Program-made: the position numbers and the translations under genes
The notes under the pieces: model-generated
What the model saw: only the letters and a program-made list of their open reading frames with translations
Told to the model about the DNA's origin: nothing
Databases searched by the model: none
Source: Kitasatospora terrestris
GTDB taxonomy: Bacteria > Actinomycetota > Actinomycetes > Streptomycetales > Streptomycetaceae
Assembly: GCF_039542905.1 (NCBI RefSeq)
Contig: NZ_BAABIS010000001.1
Location: 1,116,001 to 1,180,000 of the forward strand
Length of the DNA stretch: 64,000 nt
Direction of reading: 5' to 3'
Shown here: one piece after another, positions 1 to 8,857 of the stretch
How positions within the stretch are numbered: position 1 is the stretch's first letter
Layout of the letters: each line of letters opens with the position of its first letter

Positions 1-486
1 GGCAACCAGAACGGCCGTCCCGAGACCCTGGCGCTTCTCGCGCAGCACGGACGGGCCGGCTGGTACCTCTGGCGGAACACCTCCGACGCGTTGTGCACCG
101 CGGCCCTGACGACGGACGGCGGGGCGGTGATCAGGTGCAGACCGAGCGAGGGCCCGGGCCCGGTCACCGGAACGCGGCTGCAGACCGTCGCCGAGATGAC
201 ACCGATCGGCTATGACCACTGGGCACTCCTGGTCGCGGCCGACCGCGGGTCGGTCACGGCCGCGAGCTGCGGCGGCCGTGACCTTCAGGTGACACCCGCG
301 GGAACGGACGTCCTGCCGTCCGGGGTGCGGCGGTACTACCTGGTGCAGTCGCCGTGGGAGCTGGCGGGCAAGCCGGTCGCGCAGGTGCTGTCCGATTCGG
401 GCACCGAGACGAGTGCTCCGCTCGACGTCCGGGCTGAGCCGATCGGCCACGGCATGCCGGGCCAGGTCTGTACGGCGGCCTCCTGA
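1..486 (+). CDS. Hypothetical protein, 5' end outside window
   Basis: The frame is open from the first base of the window to a TGA at 484-486, so at least 161 codons are present and the true start lies upstream. A TTG at 91 is an internal alternative start but has no clear ribosome binding site. The protein is neutral, with no membrane segment, and has Cys residues in GGAVIRCRPSEG and AASCGG. I do not recognise the family. It is codon-biased like its neighbours and is probably a real C-terminal part of a larger, perhaps exported, protein. Confidence 0.6.
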   Translation, partial: GNQNGRPETLALLAQHGRAGWYLWRNTSDALCTAALTTDGGAVIRCRPSEGPGPVTGTRLQTVAEMTPIGYDHWALLVAADRGSVTAASCGGRDLQVTPAGTDVLPSGVRRYYLVQSPWELAGKPVAQVLSDSGTETSAPLDVRAEPIGHGMPGQVCTAAS

Positions 487-729
487 CCGGTCCGCGCGCC
501 GAATCCGAGGCCCGTACCCGATCAGCCGGAGCGCAGTGGTCGGGGTCCCGTGCGGTGGGCTCACGGGGCGCGGCCGGTAGGAGGTCAGCAGCTCCGGGAA
601 CGTGCTACGGCTGCCCGGTGATTTTCGTGGGCCCACAGTGGCGGGGAGCAGGCCGCGTGGGCGGTGCTGGGTAGACCTGCGACTGCGAGACGTCGGCCGC
701 GCTCAAGCCGCGTGCGGGAGGGACCGGCA

Positions 730-1041
730 CTACTGGCTCGTCAGACCCGCTCGCCGGCGTCGCGCGGCCTCGGGCTGGTCTTCACGCGCGTGCGGAGCCG
801 TCTCGACGGTGTGCAGAAGAGTCCAGACCACACCGAAGCACAGGTCCTCGCCGATGCACTCCGCCAGAGCGTGCGCCTCCTCATCGGTCACCGGGCGAGG
901 AATGCGGCCCAGCAGATCCGCGGCGCGGTCGATGGCAGCCTCGACAACCTCGTCCGGCCGGTCGTCGTCCTCGGACGGGAGTTTCCCCAGCGCAATGAAT
1001 TCGGCGACTTCCGGACGCACCACGACGCACCTTCCCGCCAT
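730..1041 (-). CDS. Small hypothetical protein (103 aa)
   Basis: A 103-residue acidic protein beginning MAGRCVVVRPEVAEFIALG, with a helical, Glu/Asp-rich middle (DEVVEAAIDRAADLLGRI) and a basic tail. It has no signal peptide or membrane segment. No good Shine-Dalgarno precedes the ATG, so transcription may be leaderless or a downstream GTG may be used. It resembles the many short uncharacterised actinobacterial proteins with a PEVAEF-type N-terminus, but no function can be given. The opposite strand is also open here but lacks recognisable protein features. Confidence 0.5.
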   Translation of the reverse strand: MAGRCVVVRPEVAEFIALGKLPSEDDDRPDEVVEAAIDRAADLLGRIPRPVTDEEAHALAECIGEDLCFGVVWTLLHTVETAPHAREDQPEAARRRRAGLTSQ

Positions 1042-1136
1042 GGGGATGGAACCGGAGTGGCGGCCTCACTGCCCAGTGGTGGACGGGAACTGTTCTCCTG
1101 CGTGATCACGATACGGCTGGCGTACCGGAGAGTCCC

Positions 1137-2987
1137 TCAGGGGCGCCCTGCCGTCCGGGCACGGAGGAGGCCGTCGAGGAAGGGGTTGCCGAAGACGTGG
1201 TGGGGGTCGTGGCGGTCGAGGGCGGTGACGGCCTCGTCCCAGCCGGGGTGGCCGGCGGTGCGGAGGCTGTCGGGGATGGTGCGGGCGAGCATGTCGGGGT
1301 CGGACCAGGCGGCGGTGTCGGTGTAGGCCCATCCCTTGGACCATTCGACGCGCAGGCCGGCCCGGGTGCCGTCGAAGGTGCGGAGGAGGGCCTGTTCGAG
1401 GTCGCGGCAGAAGCGGTGCAGGGTCGGGGTTCCGGGCAGGCTGAGGACGTCCAGCCAGAGCGCGGTGTCCCACTCGGGGTGGTCGGGGTGGGGGCGGAGC
1501 GCGGACAGGAGGGGCGGCTGCGCGCCGGGGATGCCGGTGGCGGCGGGGTCGTCCAGGCCGGTGGCCCGGATCTCGACGGCGCCGTTCACGGGGTACTCGC
1601 CGCGCTGCTGGTATTCGGTCAGCAGGCGCTCGTACTCGGCGGCGAACTCGCTGACCGCCCACTGGAGGTCGGCCCGCCGGAGGTGGATCGCGTAGCCGTT
1701 GGCGGTGACCCGCAGGGTGGTCGGGCGGACGTACTGGAGCAGCGCCCGGGAGGGGCCCCAGAGGTCGGAGCGCAGGCCGTCGGCGAGCAGGTGGGTGAGG
1801 ACGTCGCCGGTGAGCAGGCTGCGCAGCAGGCCGCTGGAGAGCAGGACGTCGGTGAGGTCGCCGGTGAGGCCGATCTTGGTGATCAGGAACTGGAGTTGGC
1901 CGAAGGTGGGGGCCAGCCCCCAGGCGCCGGAGACCAGTTGGCCGGCGAGGTCGGCCACGGGCTTGGGGATGTTGTCGGAGAACGGGTAGTTGTACGGCTC
2001 GGTGACGGTCCGGGCGGCGAACGGGCGGGTGGGGGTGACGCGCCAGGTCTTCAGCCAGGGGTGGGAGGTGAAGGCGTACCAGATCGCTTCGGCCCGGCCG
2101 TCCTGGTCGAGGAAGTCGGCGAAGGTGCGGTTGCCGGGCGCCCCGGGGGCGGCGAAGAGTTCGTCGGCGGGGATGTCGACGCGGCTGACGCAGCGCAGGT
2201 TGTGGTCGGCGCCGACCCGGAGCACCACGTCGGTGAGGAAGGCCCGGCCCAACTGGACCAGGAGGGCGCCGCTGTCCGCCTCGGTGCGGTCGAACTCCCG
2301 CAGGACGTAGCGGCTCCGGGTCTCGTCCCAGACCGCGGCGGTGAGCGAGACGACCTGGTTGGCGAGCGAGCCGTAGCCGTGACCGGCGGGCGGGATCTCG
2401 CCCGCGGCCGGGACGGCGGTGCCGTGGCCGCCGATGGCGAGGACGCCGCCGACGGTGAGGTCGCCGGGGGCGGGGCAGGCGGTGACGCCGAGGCCGTGGC
2501 CGGCCAGGTGGGCGAGCAGGTCCTCCATCGAAGCGCCGGTCTGCACCCGGACGGTCGGCGCCCCGGCCACCGAGTTTCCGGTCAGGGCGACGGCGGTGAG
2601 GTGCTGGGTGGTGTCGACCAGCAGCACGTTGGCGGAGGCGGGGGTGCCCGGGGCGACGGTGAGCGGCGACCAGCCGTGCCGGTGCCCCTGGGGGCGCAGC
2701 CGCCAGCCCGCGCCGCGGGCCCAGTCGGCCAGCGCCGGGACCTGCTCGGGGCCGGTCGGCGCGCAGACCCAGAGCGGGTCCGTCCGGATCTCGCCGGCCC
2801 AGTTCTCGTACACCCGCTGGTAGGGCGTCAGGCCGGCCGGGAGCCCTTCGGGGGCGGCGCCGATCGCCTGCGCGCTGTCCGGCCCCAGGGTGCCGCGCAG
2901 CACCCAGGCCGCGGCGCCCGCACCGAGGGCGGCGAGGGCCTGGCGTCGGGTCGGTCGGCTGGCCACGCTGCGCTGTTCGTCCGTCAC
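1137..2987 (-). CDS. Tat-exported FAD-linked oxidase, cholesterol oxidase (VAO-type) family
   Basis: A 616-residue flavoprotein starting at GTG. The N-terminus carries a twin-arginine signal (TRRQALAALGAGAAAWVL) ending near SAQA, so it is probably exported folded with its cofactor. An FAD-binding PCMH-type domain follows at about residues 70-280, with RPQGHRHGWSPL and GDLTVGGVLAIGGHGTAVP typical of vanillyl-alcohol-oxidase-like enzymes. The rest fits the substrate-binding domain of class II cholesterol oxidases such as the Brevibacterium enzyme, whose length it matches. The expected reaction is O2-dependent oxidation of a 3-hydroxysterol or related alcohol with release of H2O2. Substrate is inferred from family only. 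It stands alone; the divergent neighbour is a kinase gene. Confidence 0.82.
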   Translation of the reverse strand: MTDEQRSVASRPTRRQALAALGAGAAAWVLRGTLGPDSAQAIGAAPEGLPAGLTPYQRVYENWAGEIRTDPLWVCAPTGPEQVPALADWARGAGWRLRPQGHRHGWSPLTVAPGTPASANVLLVDTTQHLTAVALTGNSVAGAPTVRVQTGASMEDLLAHLAGHGLGVTACPAPGDLTVGGVLAIGGHGTAVPAAGEIPPAGHGYGSLANQVVSLTAAVWDETRSRYVLREFDRTEADSGALLVQLGRAFLTDVVLRVGADHNLRCVSRVDIPADELFAAPGAPGNRTFADFLDQDGRAEAIWYAFTSHPWLKTWRVTPTRPFAARTVTEPYNYPFSDNIPKPVADLAGQLVSGAWGLAPTFGQLQFLITKIGLTGDLTDVLLSSGLLRSLLTGDVLTHLLADGLRSDLWGPSRALLQYVRPTTLRVTANGYAIHLRRADLQWAVSEFAAEYERLLTEYQQRGEYPVNGAVEIRATGLDDPAATGIPGAQPPLLSALRPHPDHPEWDTALWLDVLSLPGTPTLHRFCRDLEQALLRTFDGTRAGLRVEWSKGWAYTDTAAWSDPDMLARTIPDSLRTAGHPGWDEAVTALDRHDPHHVFGNPFLDGLLRARTAGRP

Positions 2988-3389
2988 ATCACGACGCTAC
3001 CAACGGAGATCGAATCTCGGCTCGGATTCCGCCGTGCCGACGTGCCGGGCGGGCAGGTGACGACCATGGTCCTGGCGGTGTTGCCAATACTGGGTCCGGG
3101 GCCTTGTCCATCGTCGGTGGAGGTGCGGTCCACCCCAGCCGCTTCCGTGCCACCAGCGGGTCGATCCTCACGTCCCGAACCGCAGCCCGCCGCCGCACGG
3201 CCCGTCGTGCAGCTGGTGCGCCCCCGTCGAGCGTACCGCCCGGGCCAACGGCCGGAGGTTCGCCGCGGAAGGGTTGCGCACCCGCCGACCGGGCCGGGCA
3301 TCACACCGCCGATCGGGGGTACGCGCCATCAGACCGCGGCCCATCCACGCGATGTGGTCGGCCACCCGACAACAGGGAGCGGGACGGAC
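2988..3389. other. Divergent intergenic region, 402 bp
   Basis: Lies between the divergently read oxidase (GTG at 2987) and kinase (ATG at 3390) genes and must hold both promoters. No convincing -35/-10 pair, operator or remnant gene was recognised. Open frames exist on both strands but are Arg/Pro-rich composition artefacts. Confidence 0.5.
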
Positions 3390-4607
3390 ATGGCAGCATC
3401 GGACATCGACGACACGGTCCTGTTCGCCGACCGGTACCGGGTCGAAGGCACCCTGGGGCAAGGGAGCGCCGCCGAGGTGCTGCGCGCCGTCGACCTGCGC
3501 CTGGGCCGGGAGGTCGCACTGAAGGTGCTGCGCCGCAGCGCTCCCGGGGACTTCGCCCGCCGGTTCACCGCCGAGGCACGGACGCTGGCCCGGCTCCGGC
3601 ACCACGGCGTGGTCGAGGTCTACGACCACGGCAGCGTCGACGACCGCCCCTACCTCGTCCTGGAACTCGTGACCGGCAGGACCCTGGCCGACACGCTGCG
3701 CGCATCACCGCTGCCCGCCTCCGCCACGCTCCGACTCGGCCGGGAACTCGCCCGCACCCTCGCGTTCGTCCATGACCACGGCGTCGTCCATCGCGACATC
3801 AAACCGTCCAACGTCCTGATCGACACCTCAGGAGCCCCCCGGCTCACGGACTTCGGCATCGCTCGCCACCCCTGGGATGAGGACGCCGAGGACGCCGAGG
3901 CGACCCGGACGGGCTTCGTCGTCGGCACCCCCGCCTACCTGGCGCCGGAGCAGATCCACGGCCAGGGCGCCCGCCCGCCCGCCGACGTCTACGCCCTGGG
4001 CCTGCTGCTGATCGAGTGCCTCACCGGACGGCGCGTCTACCCCGGCGGCCCCATGGAAGCGGCGGTGGCCCGCCTGCTGCACTCCCCCACCGTCCCCGCG
4101 GACACGCCCGCACCGCTCGCACGGGTCCTGCGCGCCATGACCCGGACGGATCCCGGGGCGCGCCCGTCCGCCGCGGCCTGCGCGGACCTGCTCGACCCGC
4201 GGACGCTGCCGCTGCCGGCCCTCGGACACCGAGCGCCCGCGAACCGGCACACCACCCGGCGCCGGCGCATCGCCCTGTCCGCCGGAACGGTCGCCCTGCT
4301 GCTCGCCACCGGCGCCGGAAGCATGGCGTTCAGCACGGAAGGCCCCGCAGGACCACCCGCGCGACAGCCCGCGACCGCTCCGACCCCCTCCCCCGCACCG
4401 GCGCAGGGATCGACAGCGAGCACCGACAGCCGCAGCGCACCGACCGGGTCGACCTCACGCGGCGCGGCGCCCTCCGACCCCGCCCCGCAGAACGCGGCAC
4501 AGCCCGGACCCGACCCGCAGGCCGACCAGACGGACACACCCCACGCCGACAGCGGGAAGAAAGGCGAGAAGGACGGGAAGCCGCCCCGCAAGGGGCCGAA
4601 GCGGTAA
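3390..4607 (+). CDS. Membrane-anchored Ser/Thr protein kinase (PknB/Hanks type)
   Basis: A 405-residue eukaryotic-type kinase. Catalytic domain at about residues 16-270: glycine loop LGQGSAAEV (22-30), ATP lysine K45, catalytic loop HRDIKPSN with H134-R135-D136, D154-F-G, and the APE-type YLAPEQ. One membrane segment follows at roughly 290-312 (RRRIALSAGTVALLLATGAG), then a Pro/Ser/Thr-rich extracellular tail with a basic end (GKKGEKDGKPPRKGPKR) and no PASTA repeats. The glycine loop has Ala-Ala where many kinases have aromatic or polar residues, but all catalytic residues are present. The ATG at 3390 sits behind a GGGAGCGGG stretch. The last 185 bp belong to a direct repeat found again at 62888-63080 without the kinase domain. 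Confidence 0.9.
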   Translation: MAASDIDDTVLFADRYRVEGTLGQGSAAEVLRAVDLRLGREVALKVLRRSAPGDFARRFTAEARTLARLRHHGVVEVYDHGSVDDRPYLVLELVTGRTLADTLRASPLPASATLRLGRELARTLAFVHDHGVVHRDIKPSNVLIDTSGAPRLTDFGIARHPWDEDAEDAEATRTGFVVGTPAYLAPEQIHGQGARPPADVYALGLLLIECLTGRRVYPGGPMEAAVARLLHSPTVPADTPAPLARVLRAMTRTDPGARPSAAACADLLDPRTLPLPALGHRAPANRHTTRRRRIALSAGTVALLLATGAGSMAFSTEGPAGPPARQPATAPTPSPAPAQGSTASTDSRSAPTGSTSRGAAPSDPAPQNAAQPGPDPQADQTDTPHADSGKKGEKDGKPPRKGPKR

Positions 4608-4973
4608 CAGGACGCCCGATGACATCCGGCCCGCAGCCGGCGGAAACCGGACGGGCACCCAGAGCACCGACCCCCGGCTCTTCAGCCCCCTTGACGGTGC
4701 CTCAAGGACGGACGACCGCTCCCGTACGGTACCCGCGCCCGGGACGTGGCACTTCACTCTCGCCGGCGCGGGCGCGGACCGACGCACCCGCAGGGACCGT
4801 CCCGGCCACCCGAGCCCGGCGCCACCAAGTCGCCCGCCTGCGGCGAACAATCCGCTTCCGTCCCGGTGACACCTCGGACGCCTTCGGCGCTGATATCTGC
4901 AGCGCGTCGACGAGGACGGCGATCGGCACCCCATCGGCGCGTCCCACAACGACGGACCCGAGGACGGTGCAGA

Positions 4974-5279
4974 GTGTCGGACACACCCGGCAACGGCGAA
5001 CCCATACGACCCTCCTGGCCCACACTGAGCGGCTTACCCCTCGGACCCGGCTGGGAACCGGACTTGTGGCCGGAGCCCGCAACCGACCGGCTCGAACTTC
5101 TCGCAGGCCCCCTCGACGGCCTGCACCTCGACGTGACCCCCTTCACCCCGACGGAACTGGCACGAGGCATCGCACTGGAAGCCGGCGACGGCTGCGCCTA
5201 CCCGGGCGGATTCTCCGTCTACCGACGCCACCCAGAAGATCCCGACCGAATGCGCTGGGAACGCGACACTCCCCCCTGA
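4974..5279 (+). CDS. Hypothetical protein, 101 aa, duplicated at 63466-63771
   Basis: Start chosen at GTG 4974 (VSDTPGNGEP), preceded by GAGGACGG; the frame stays open upstream, but that part is Arg-rich and unlike a protein. A short acidic protein with no signal or membrane segment and a core RLELLAGPLDGLHLDV reminiscent of the GGPxDG motif of many small actinobacterial and phage proteins; no function is known to me. Its twin differs at only three residues (T/S and T/A in the DVTPFTPTEL stretch, D/E in HPEDPDRM). It is followed by a perfect hairpin terminator. Confidence 0.65.
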   Translation: MSDTPGNGEPIRPSWPTLSGLPLGPGWEPDLWPEPATDRLELLAGPLDGLHLDVTPFTPTELARGIALEAGDGCAYPGGFSVYRRHPEDPDRMRWERDTPP

Positions 5280-5322
5280 CCCGCCCGCGTCCGGGCCGTT
5301 GCGGCGCGGACGCGGGCGGGTC
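5278..5322. terminator. Rho-independent-like hairpin, 16-bp perfect stem
   Basis: GACCCGCCCGCGTCCG (5278-5293) pairs perfectly with 5307-5322 around a 13-nt loop, overlapping the stop codon of the 101-aa gene. The equivalent place in copy B (about 63770-63815) is visibly decayed and no longer forms a perfect stem. Confidence 0.8.
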
Positions 5323-5360
5323 GGAGTCCGCCACCCGGCGCGGCCCGGAGCAGCGCTCTT

Positions 5361-5660
5361 CTACGCGACGGGTTCCAGGTGCATGAGCGCGGTCCGGGCG
5401 TCGACCACGTCACCGACCTCCACGGTCTTCCAGAAGTCGTGCGCCCACACCAGGTGCGCGGCCACGCGCTCGGCCTCCCGCAACCGGGCTTCCTCCGCCC
5501 GCTGCTCCTCGCTCCAACCGTCCTCGACCTGCTCGCTCGTGCGGTCCCACACCGGCAAGCCCTCACGGTAGGCCCGGTGCACGGCCCGGGCTTCCTCCAG
5601 CGCCAGCTGCGCCGCGCGAAGGTGCTCGGGGAACTCGAACGTCTTCGTCTTCTTCGCCAC
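5361..5660 (-). CDS. Hypothetical helical protein (99 aa)
   Basis: Reads VAKKTKTFEFPEHLRAAQLA from a GTG at 5660; a TTG 11 codons upstream (5693) is an alternative start and neither has a strong ribosome binding site. The protein is rich in Ala, Glu and Arg, is predicted mostly helical (EEQRAEEARLREAERVAAHL) and ends in DARTALMHLEPVA. Family not recognised. It converges on the 101-aa gene across the 5278-5322 hairpin, which could serve both. Confidence 0.5.
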   Translation of the reverse strand: MAKKTKTFEFPEHLRAAQLALEEARAVHRAYREGLPVWDRTSEQVEDGWSEEQRAEEARLREAERVAAHLVWAHDFWKTVEVGDVVDARTALMHLEPVA

Positions 5661-6115
5661 GGCCGGAAGCGTACGAGCGGGCGGGGACTGCAACCGGTGC
5701 GCCCCGCCGCCGCAGGCCGCAGGTCACCTGCGCGGCCGAGCGTGCGCCCCGAGACGGGCCGCTCGCACCTCGAAGACGAACCGGCCGCCGGCCTGCCCCT
5801 CGGTCCGGACAAGCACCGAGGGGCGGTCTGCGGTCACCGGCTGCGTGGGCCTTGCTGGTCCGACCACCCTGGAACGTCCGAGCAGGGCAGCCTTCAAGCG
5901 GAGCTTCGCCTGCGTCTGACGCTCCGGCGCTCGTCCCGTCCGGGAGGAGGGCATGCGGGCGGGGTTGTGCGCAGGCCCGGTCAAGGCAGTGAAAAGAACT
6001 TGTAACGTTCGACCCCTTCCCCTCCTGAGTGAACATCTGACACATTGCGCCCACCCTTACTTGTCATGGGCGCGACCGATCGGTCCGCGTCACCTGGTCC
6101 TCGGAGGACGACGAC
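5661..6115. other. Intergenic region, 455 bp
   Basis: Separates the divergent 5361-5660 and protease genes. The stretch 6000-6065 is markedly less GC-rich (AACATCTGACACATTGCGCC) and is the likely promoter area of the protease. A minus-strand open frame at 5724-5984 is Arg/Pro-rich and I do not support it as a gene. Confidence 0.45.
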
Positions 6116-7894
6116 TTGTTCTCGCTCATATCCAGCCGGCTGACCCGCTCGGCCGTGGCCGTCGCCGCGCTCGGCACAGCCGCGGCGCTGATCGCCCCCA
6201 CGGCCGCGGCCGCACAGCCCGCCGCCGCCCAAGCGGCCCCCATATCGGCCGCCGCCTGGGCGGCCGGCACCCGGGCCTACCTGGTCATCACAGCGCCGGG
6301 TGACACCTCCGCCGTCCGCGCGGCCGTCGCCGGCAACGGCGGTTCGGTCTTCGCCTCCTACGACGCGATCGGCGTGATCGTCGCCCACTCGACCTCCGCC
6401 ACCTTCGCCGCGACCCTCCGTCAGGTCGCCGGCGTCCAGCAGGTGGGCGCGACCCGCACCTCCGACGTACCGGCCGACGCCTACAACCCGGCGCTGCCCG
6501 CCAACCCGGCCCAGACCTCCACCACCCTGACCGAGACCAACCGCTGGGACATGACCCGGATCAAGGCCGACCAGGCCTGGGCCGTCACCACCGGCTCGGC
6601 CACCGTCAAGGTCGGCGTCCTGGACACCGGCGTCGACGACCAGCACCAGGACCTGGCGCCCAACTTCGACGCCGCCGACTCCGCCTCCTGCGCGTACGGC
6701 AAGGCCGACACCCGGACCGGCGCGTGGCGGGACGTGGACACCCACGGCACCCACGTCGCGGGCACCATCGCGGCGGCGAAGAACGGCAAGGGCGTCGTCG
6801 GCGTCGCACCGGGCGTGAAGATCGCCTCGGTCCGGATCGCCGAACCGAGCACCACGCTGTTCTTCGCGGAGAACACCGTGTGCGGGTTCATGTGGGCCGG
6901 CGACCACGGCTTCAAGGTGACCAACAACAGCTACTACACCGACCCGTGGCAGTTCAACTGCCCCGACAACGTCGACCAGGCCGCGATCATCGAGGGCGTC
7001 CGGCGGGCCGAGGCGTACGCCGAGAGCAAGGGCTCGCTCCAGGTCGCCGCCGCGGGCAACTCCAACTACGACCTGGCCAACAAGACCACCGACTCGGCGA
7101 GCCCCAACGACTCGACCCCCGGCACCCGCACCATCACCAACGCCTGCATCGACATCCCGACCGAACTCCCCGGCGTGGTCACGGTCGCGGCGATGGGCAA
7201 CGGCAACGTCAAGGCCTCCTACTCCAACTTCGGGCGCGACGTCATCGACGTCGCCGCCCCCGGCGGTGACGGCGCCGACGGCGTGTACTCCACCCTCCCG
7301 GGCGGCAAGTACGGCACCAAGAGCGGCACTTCGATGGCGTCCCCGCACGTCACCGGCGTCGCCGCGCTGATCGCCAGCACCAATCCCACGCTCACCCCGG
7401 CCGACATCCGGGCCAGGCTCGCCGCCGACGCCACCGACACGCCCTGCCCCTCCGACAGCCGCTGCACCGGCACCACGGCCAACAACGCCTTCTTCGGCGA
7501 CGGCCAGGTCGACGCGCTGAAGGCGGTCGGCGGCACCACCCCGCCCGCCGGCCCGTACTTCGAGAACCTCACCGACGTCGCCGTCACCGACAACGCCACC
7601 GTCGAGAGCCCGATCACCGTCACCGGCGTGACCGGCAACGCCCCCACCGCCCTCAAGGTCGGCGTGGACATCAAGCACACCTACCGCGGTGACCTGGTGG
7701 TCTCGCTGGTCGCCCCCGACGGCACCGTCTACCTGCTCGAGGACTTCCCCGACAGCGACAGCACCGACAACGTCCTCAAGACCTACACGGTCAACGCCTC
7801 CTCCGAAGCCGCCAACGGCACCTGGAAGCTGAGGGTCCGCGACATCGCGACCCAGGACACCGGCAAGATCGACGCCTGGAACCTCACCTTCTGA
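6116..7894 (+). CDS. Secreted S8 subtilisin-family protease with C-terminal P domain
   Basis: Start TTG 6116 with GGAGG at 6103-6107. A 592-residue preproenzyme: Sec signal peptide (SAVAVAALGTAAALIAPTAA) cut near the Ala run at 35-42, an inhibitor-I9-like propeptide to about 125, then the subtilase domain with the triad D170 (VLDTGVDD), H210 (DTHGTHVAG) and S406 (GTSMASPHV), plus the AAAGNSN oxyanion region. The C-terminal ~110 residues (YFENLTDVAVTDN to the end) form a proprotein-convertase P domain (HTYRGDLVVSLVAPDG; WKLRVRDIA), as in kexin-like bacterial proteases. Expected role: extracellular protein degradation. The stop codon lies in a triplicated CCTTCTGA stretch, so alternative frames also stop there. 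Complete and apparently functional. Confidence 0.93.
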   Translation: MFSLISSRLTRSAVAVAALGTAAALIAPTAAAAQPAAAQAAPISAAAWAAGTRAYLVITAPGDTSAVRAAVAGNGGSVFASYDAIGVIVAHSTSATFAATLRQVAGVQQVGATRTSDVPADAYNPALPANPAQTSTTLTETNRWDMTRIKADQAWAVTTGSATVKVGVLDTGVDDQHQDLAPNFDAADSASCAYGKADTRTGAWRDVDTHGTHVAGTIAAAKNGKGVVGVAPGVKIASVRIAEPSTTLFFAENTVCGFMWAGDHGFKVTNNSYYTDPWQFNCPDNVDQAAIIEGVRRAEAYAESKGSLQVAAAGNSNYDLANKTTDSASPNDSTPGTRTITNACIDIPTELPGVVTVAAMGNGNVKASYSNFGRDVIDVAAPGGDGADGVYSTLPGGKYGTKSGTSMASPHVTGVAALIASTNPTLTPADIRARLAADATDTPCPSDSRCTGTTANNAFFGDGQVDALKAVGGTTPPAGPYFENLTDVAVTDNATVESPITVTGVTGNAPTALKVGVDIKHTYRGDLVVSLVAPDGTVYLLEDFPDSDSTDNVLKTYTVNASSEAANGTWKLRVRDIATQDTGKIDAWNLTF

Positions 7895-7913
7895 ACCTTC
7901 TGAGCCTTCTGAA

Positions 7914-7965
7914 CCGCCCCCTCCTGCCCGCCGGCACCGCCGCCCGGCGCAGCACGAGGGGGCGG
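7914..7965. terminator. Hairpin downstream of S8 protease
   Basis: CCGCCCCCTC (7914-7923) and GAGGGGGCGG (7956-7965) are perfectly complementary, with additional GC pairing possible in the 32-nt interval. It lies 20 bp after the protease stop. Confidence 0.6.
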
Positions 7966-8392
7966 GGGTGCTGAGGACCGAAGCCATGGGTCACCGCCCA
8001 GGCGAAGGCATCCCGGAGCTGAGCCGATCCGAGCACCACGGACGGCGACCAGCAGCGGCCCCGCACCCTCAGGACGGCCGCCCCGCGGATCGCCCACTTC
8101 GCACGACACCCCGCAGACCATCGACTGCCCGCCCCCGGCGCCTCCCGGCCCTGTCTTGCACTCCGTAACCACGCCCGCCTCGGAAAGTCGACCGGGACAC
8201 GGGGCGTCATCACCGGCATCCGCCTTGCGTCACCAGCCGTGACGACGCCGCGGAGCCACCGGCCGGGGCTGCTCACCCGTGCGGTTGACGCCCCCAACGC
8301 TGTGGCGCAGATTGAGAGATGGGGCACGCCGCCTCTCCACCGTGCCCCTCGGTACAGGTATCCACCGAGTGGCAGGAAGGGATGAGTTGGCC
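7966..8392. other. Intergenic region, about 430 bp
   Basis: Lies between the protease terminator and the three-repeat gene. Nothing beyond the ribosome binding site of the next gene (GGAAGGGATG, 8375-8384) was recognised. Confidence 0.4.
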
Positions 8393-8857
8393 ATGGAGGT
8401 CGTGCTCACCTGTCTCGGAAACGTCAAAGGGCCACGTCTGCTGGACGGGCGGACCGGCGACGGCACGGTCGGTCTCGCGCCGCACACCGGTGAACCGTTC
8501 AGCGGGACCCGCTGGAAGATGAACGGCGGCCCGGAAGGGGTCGTCACGCTGGTGTGCGAGGGCGACGTCCCCGGCAACCGCTTCCTCGACGGCCGCACCG
8601 CGGACGGTACGGTCGGCCTCGCCCCGAACACGAACCCGCCCTTCTCCGGGACCCGGTGGCGTGCCACCCGGTTGGGCGACGGCTCGACCACGTTCGAGTG
8701 CCTCGGCGACATCGAGGGCAACCGCTTCCTCGACGGCCGCACCGGGGACGGTACGGTCGGCCTCGCCCCCACCACCGACCCGCCGTTCACCGGCACCCGG
8801 TGGCAGGTCGGCGTACCGTTCGGCGACGACAACGTCACCATCCCGGCCGACGGGTGA
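8393..8857 (+). CDS. Three-repeat protein, beta-trefoil-like (154 aa)
   Basis: Start at ATG 8393 behind GGAAGGGATG; an upstream extension is possible but Arg-rich. The whole protein is three consecutive ~48-residue repeats, each with CxGDxxGNRFLDGRT, DGTVGLAP and PPFSGTRW (the first diverges to GPRLLDGRT). Three such units with this Gly/Trp spacing are what a beta-trefoil fold looks like in sequence, which would suggest carbohydrate or protein binding. The fold is an inference and no catalytic residues are evident. There is no signal peptide. No enzyme is adjacent, so it is not obviously a module of a larger protein. Confidence 0.75.
   Translation: MEVVLTCLGNVKGPRLLDGRTGDGTVGLAPHTGEPFSGTRWKMNGGPEGVVTLVCEGDVPGNRFLDGRTADGTVGLAPNTNPPFSGTRWRATRLGDGSTTFECLGDIEGNRFLDGRTGDGTVGLAPTTDPPFTGTRWQVGVPFGDDNVTIPADG

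Larger units (their letters stand above)
4420..5348 (+). repeat. Long direct repeat, copy A (kinase tail + spacer + 101-aa gene)
   Basis: From the CACCGACAGCCGCAGCGCAC in the kinase tail through the 101-aa gene to GTCCGCCACCCGGC, this segment recurs at 62888-63841 in the same orientation. By eye only scattered substitutions separate the copies, including across the roughly 365-bp noncoding spacer (4608-4973). The spacer in both copies contains a small CCTTGA...TCAAGG hairpin. Divergence rises after the small gene's stop codon. Copy A is the complete locus, since it alone has the kinase body. Confidence 0.92.

Noticed and set aside
1197..3389. Upstream extension of the kinase frame across the oxidase gene
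   Set aside because: The extension is Gly/Ala/Val-rich noise antisense to a clear flavoprotein; the kinase has a proper start at 3390.
5724..5984. 86-codon minus-strand open frame before the S8 protease
   Set aside because: Arg/Pro-rich, no ribosome binding site, no recognisable features.
7884..7913. Triplicated CCTTCTGA at the S8 protease stop
   Set aside because: Short slippage-type repeat with no evident role; noted only because it places stops close together.
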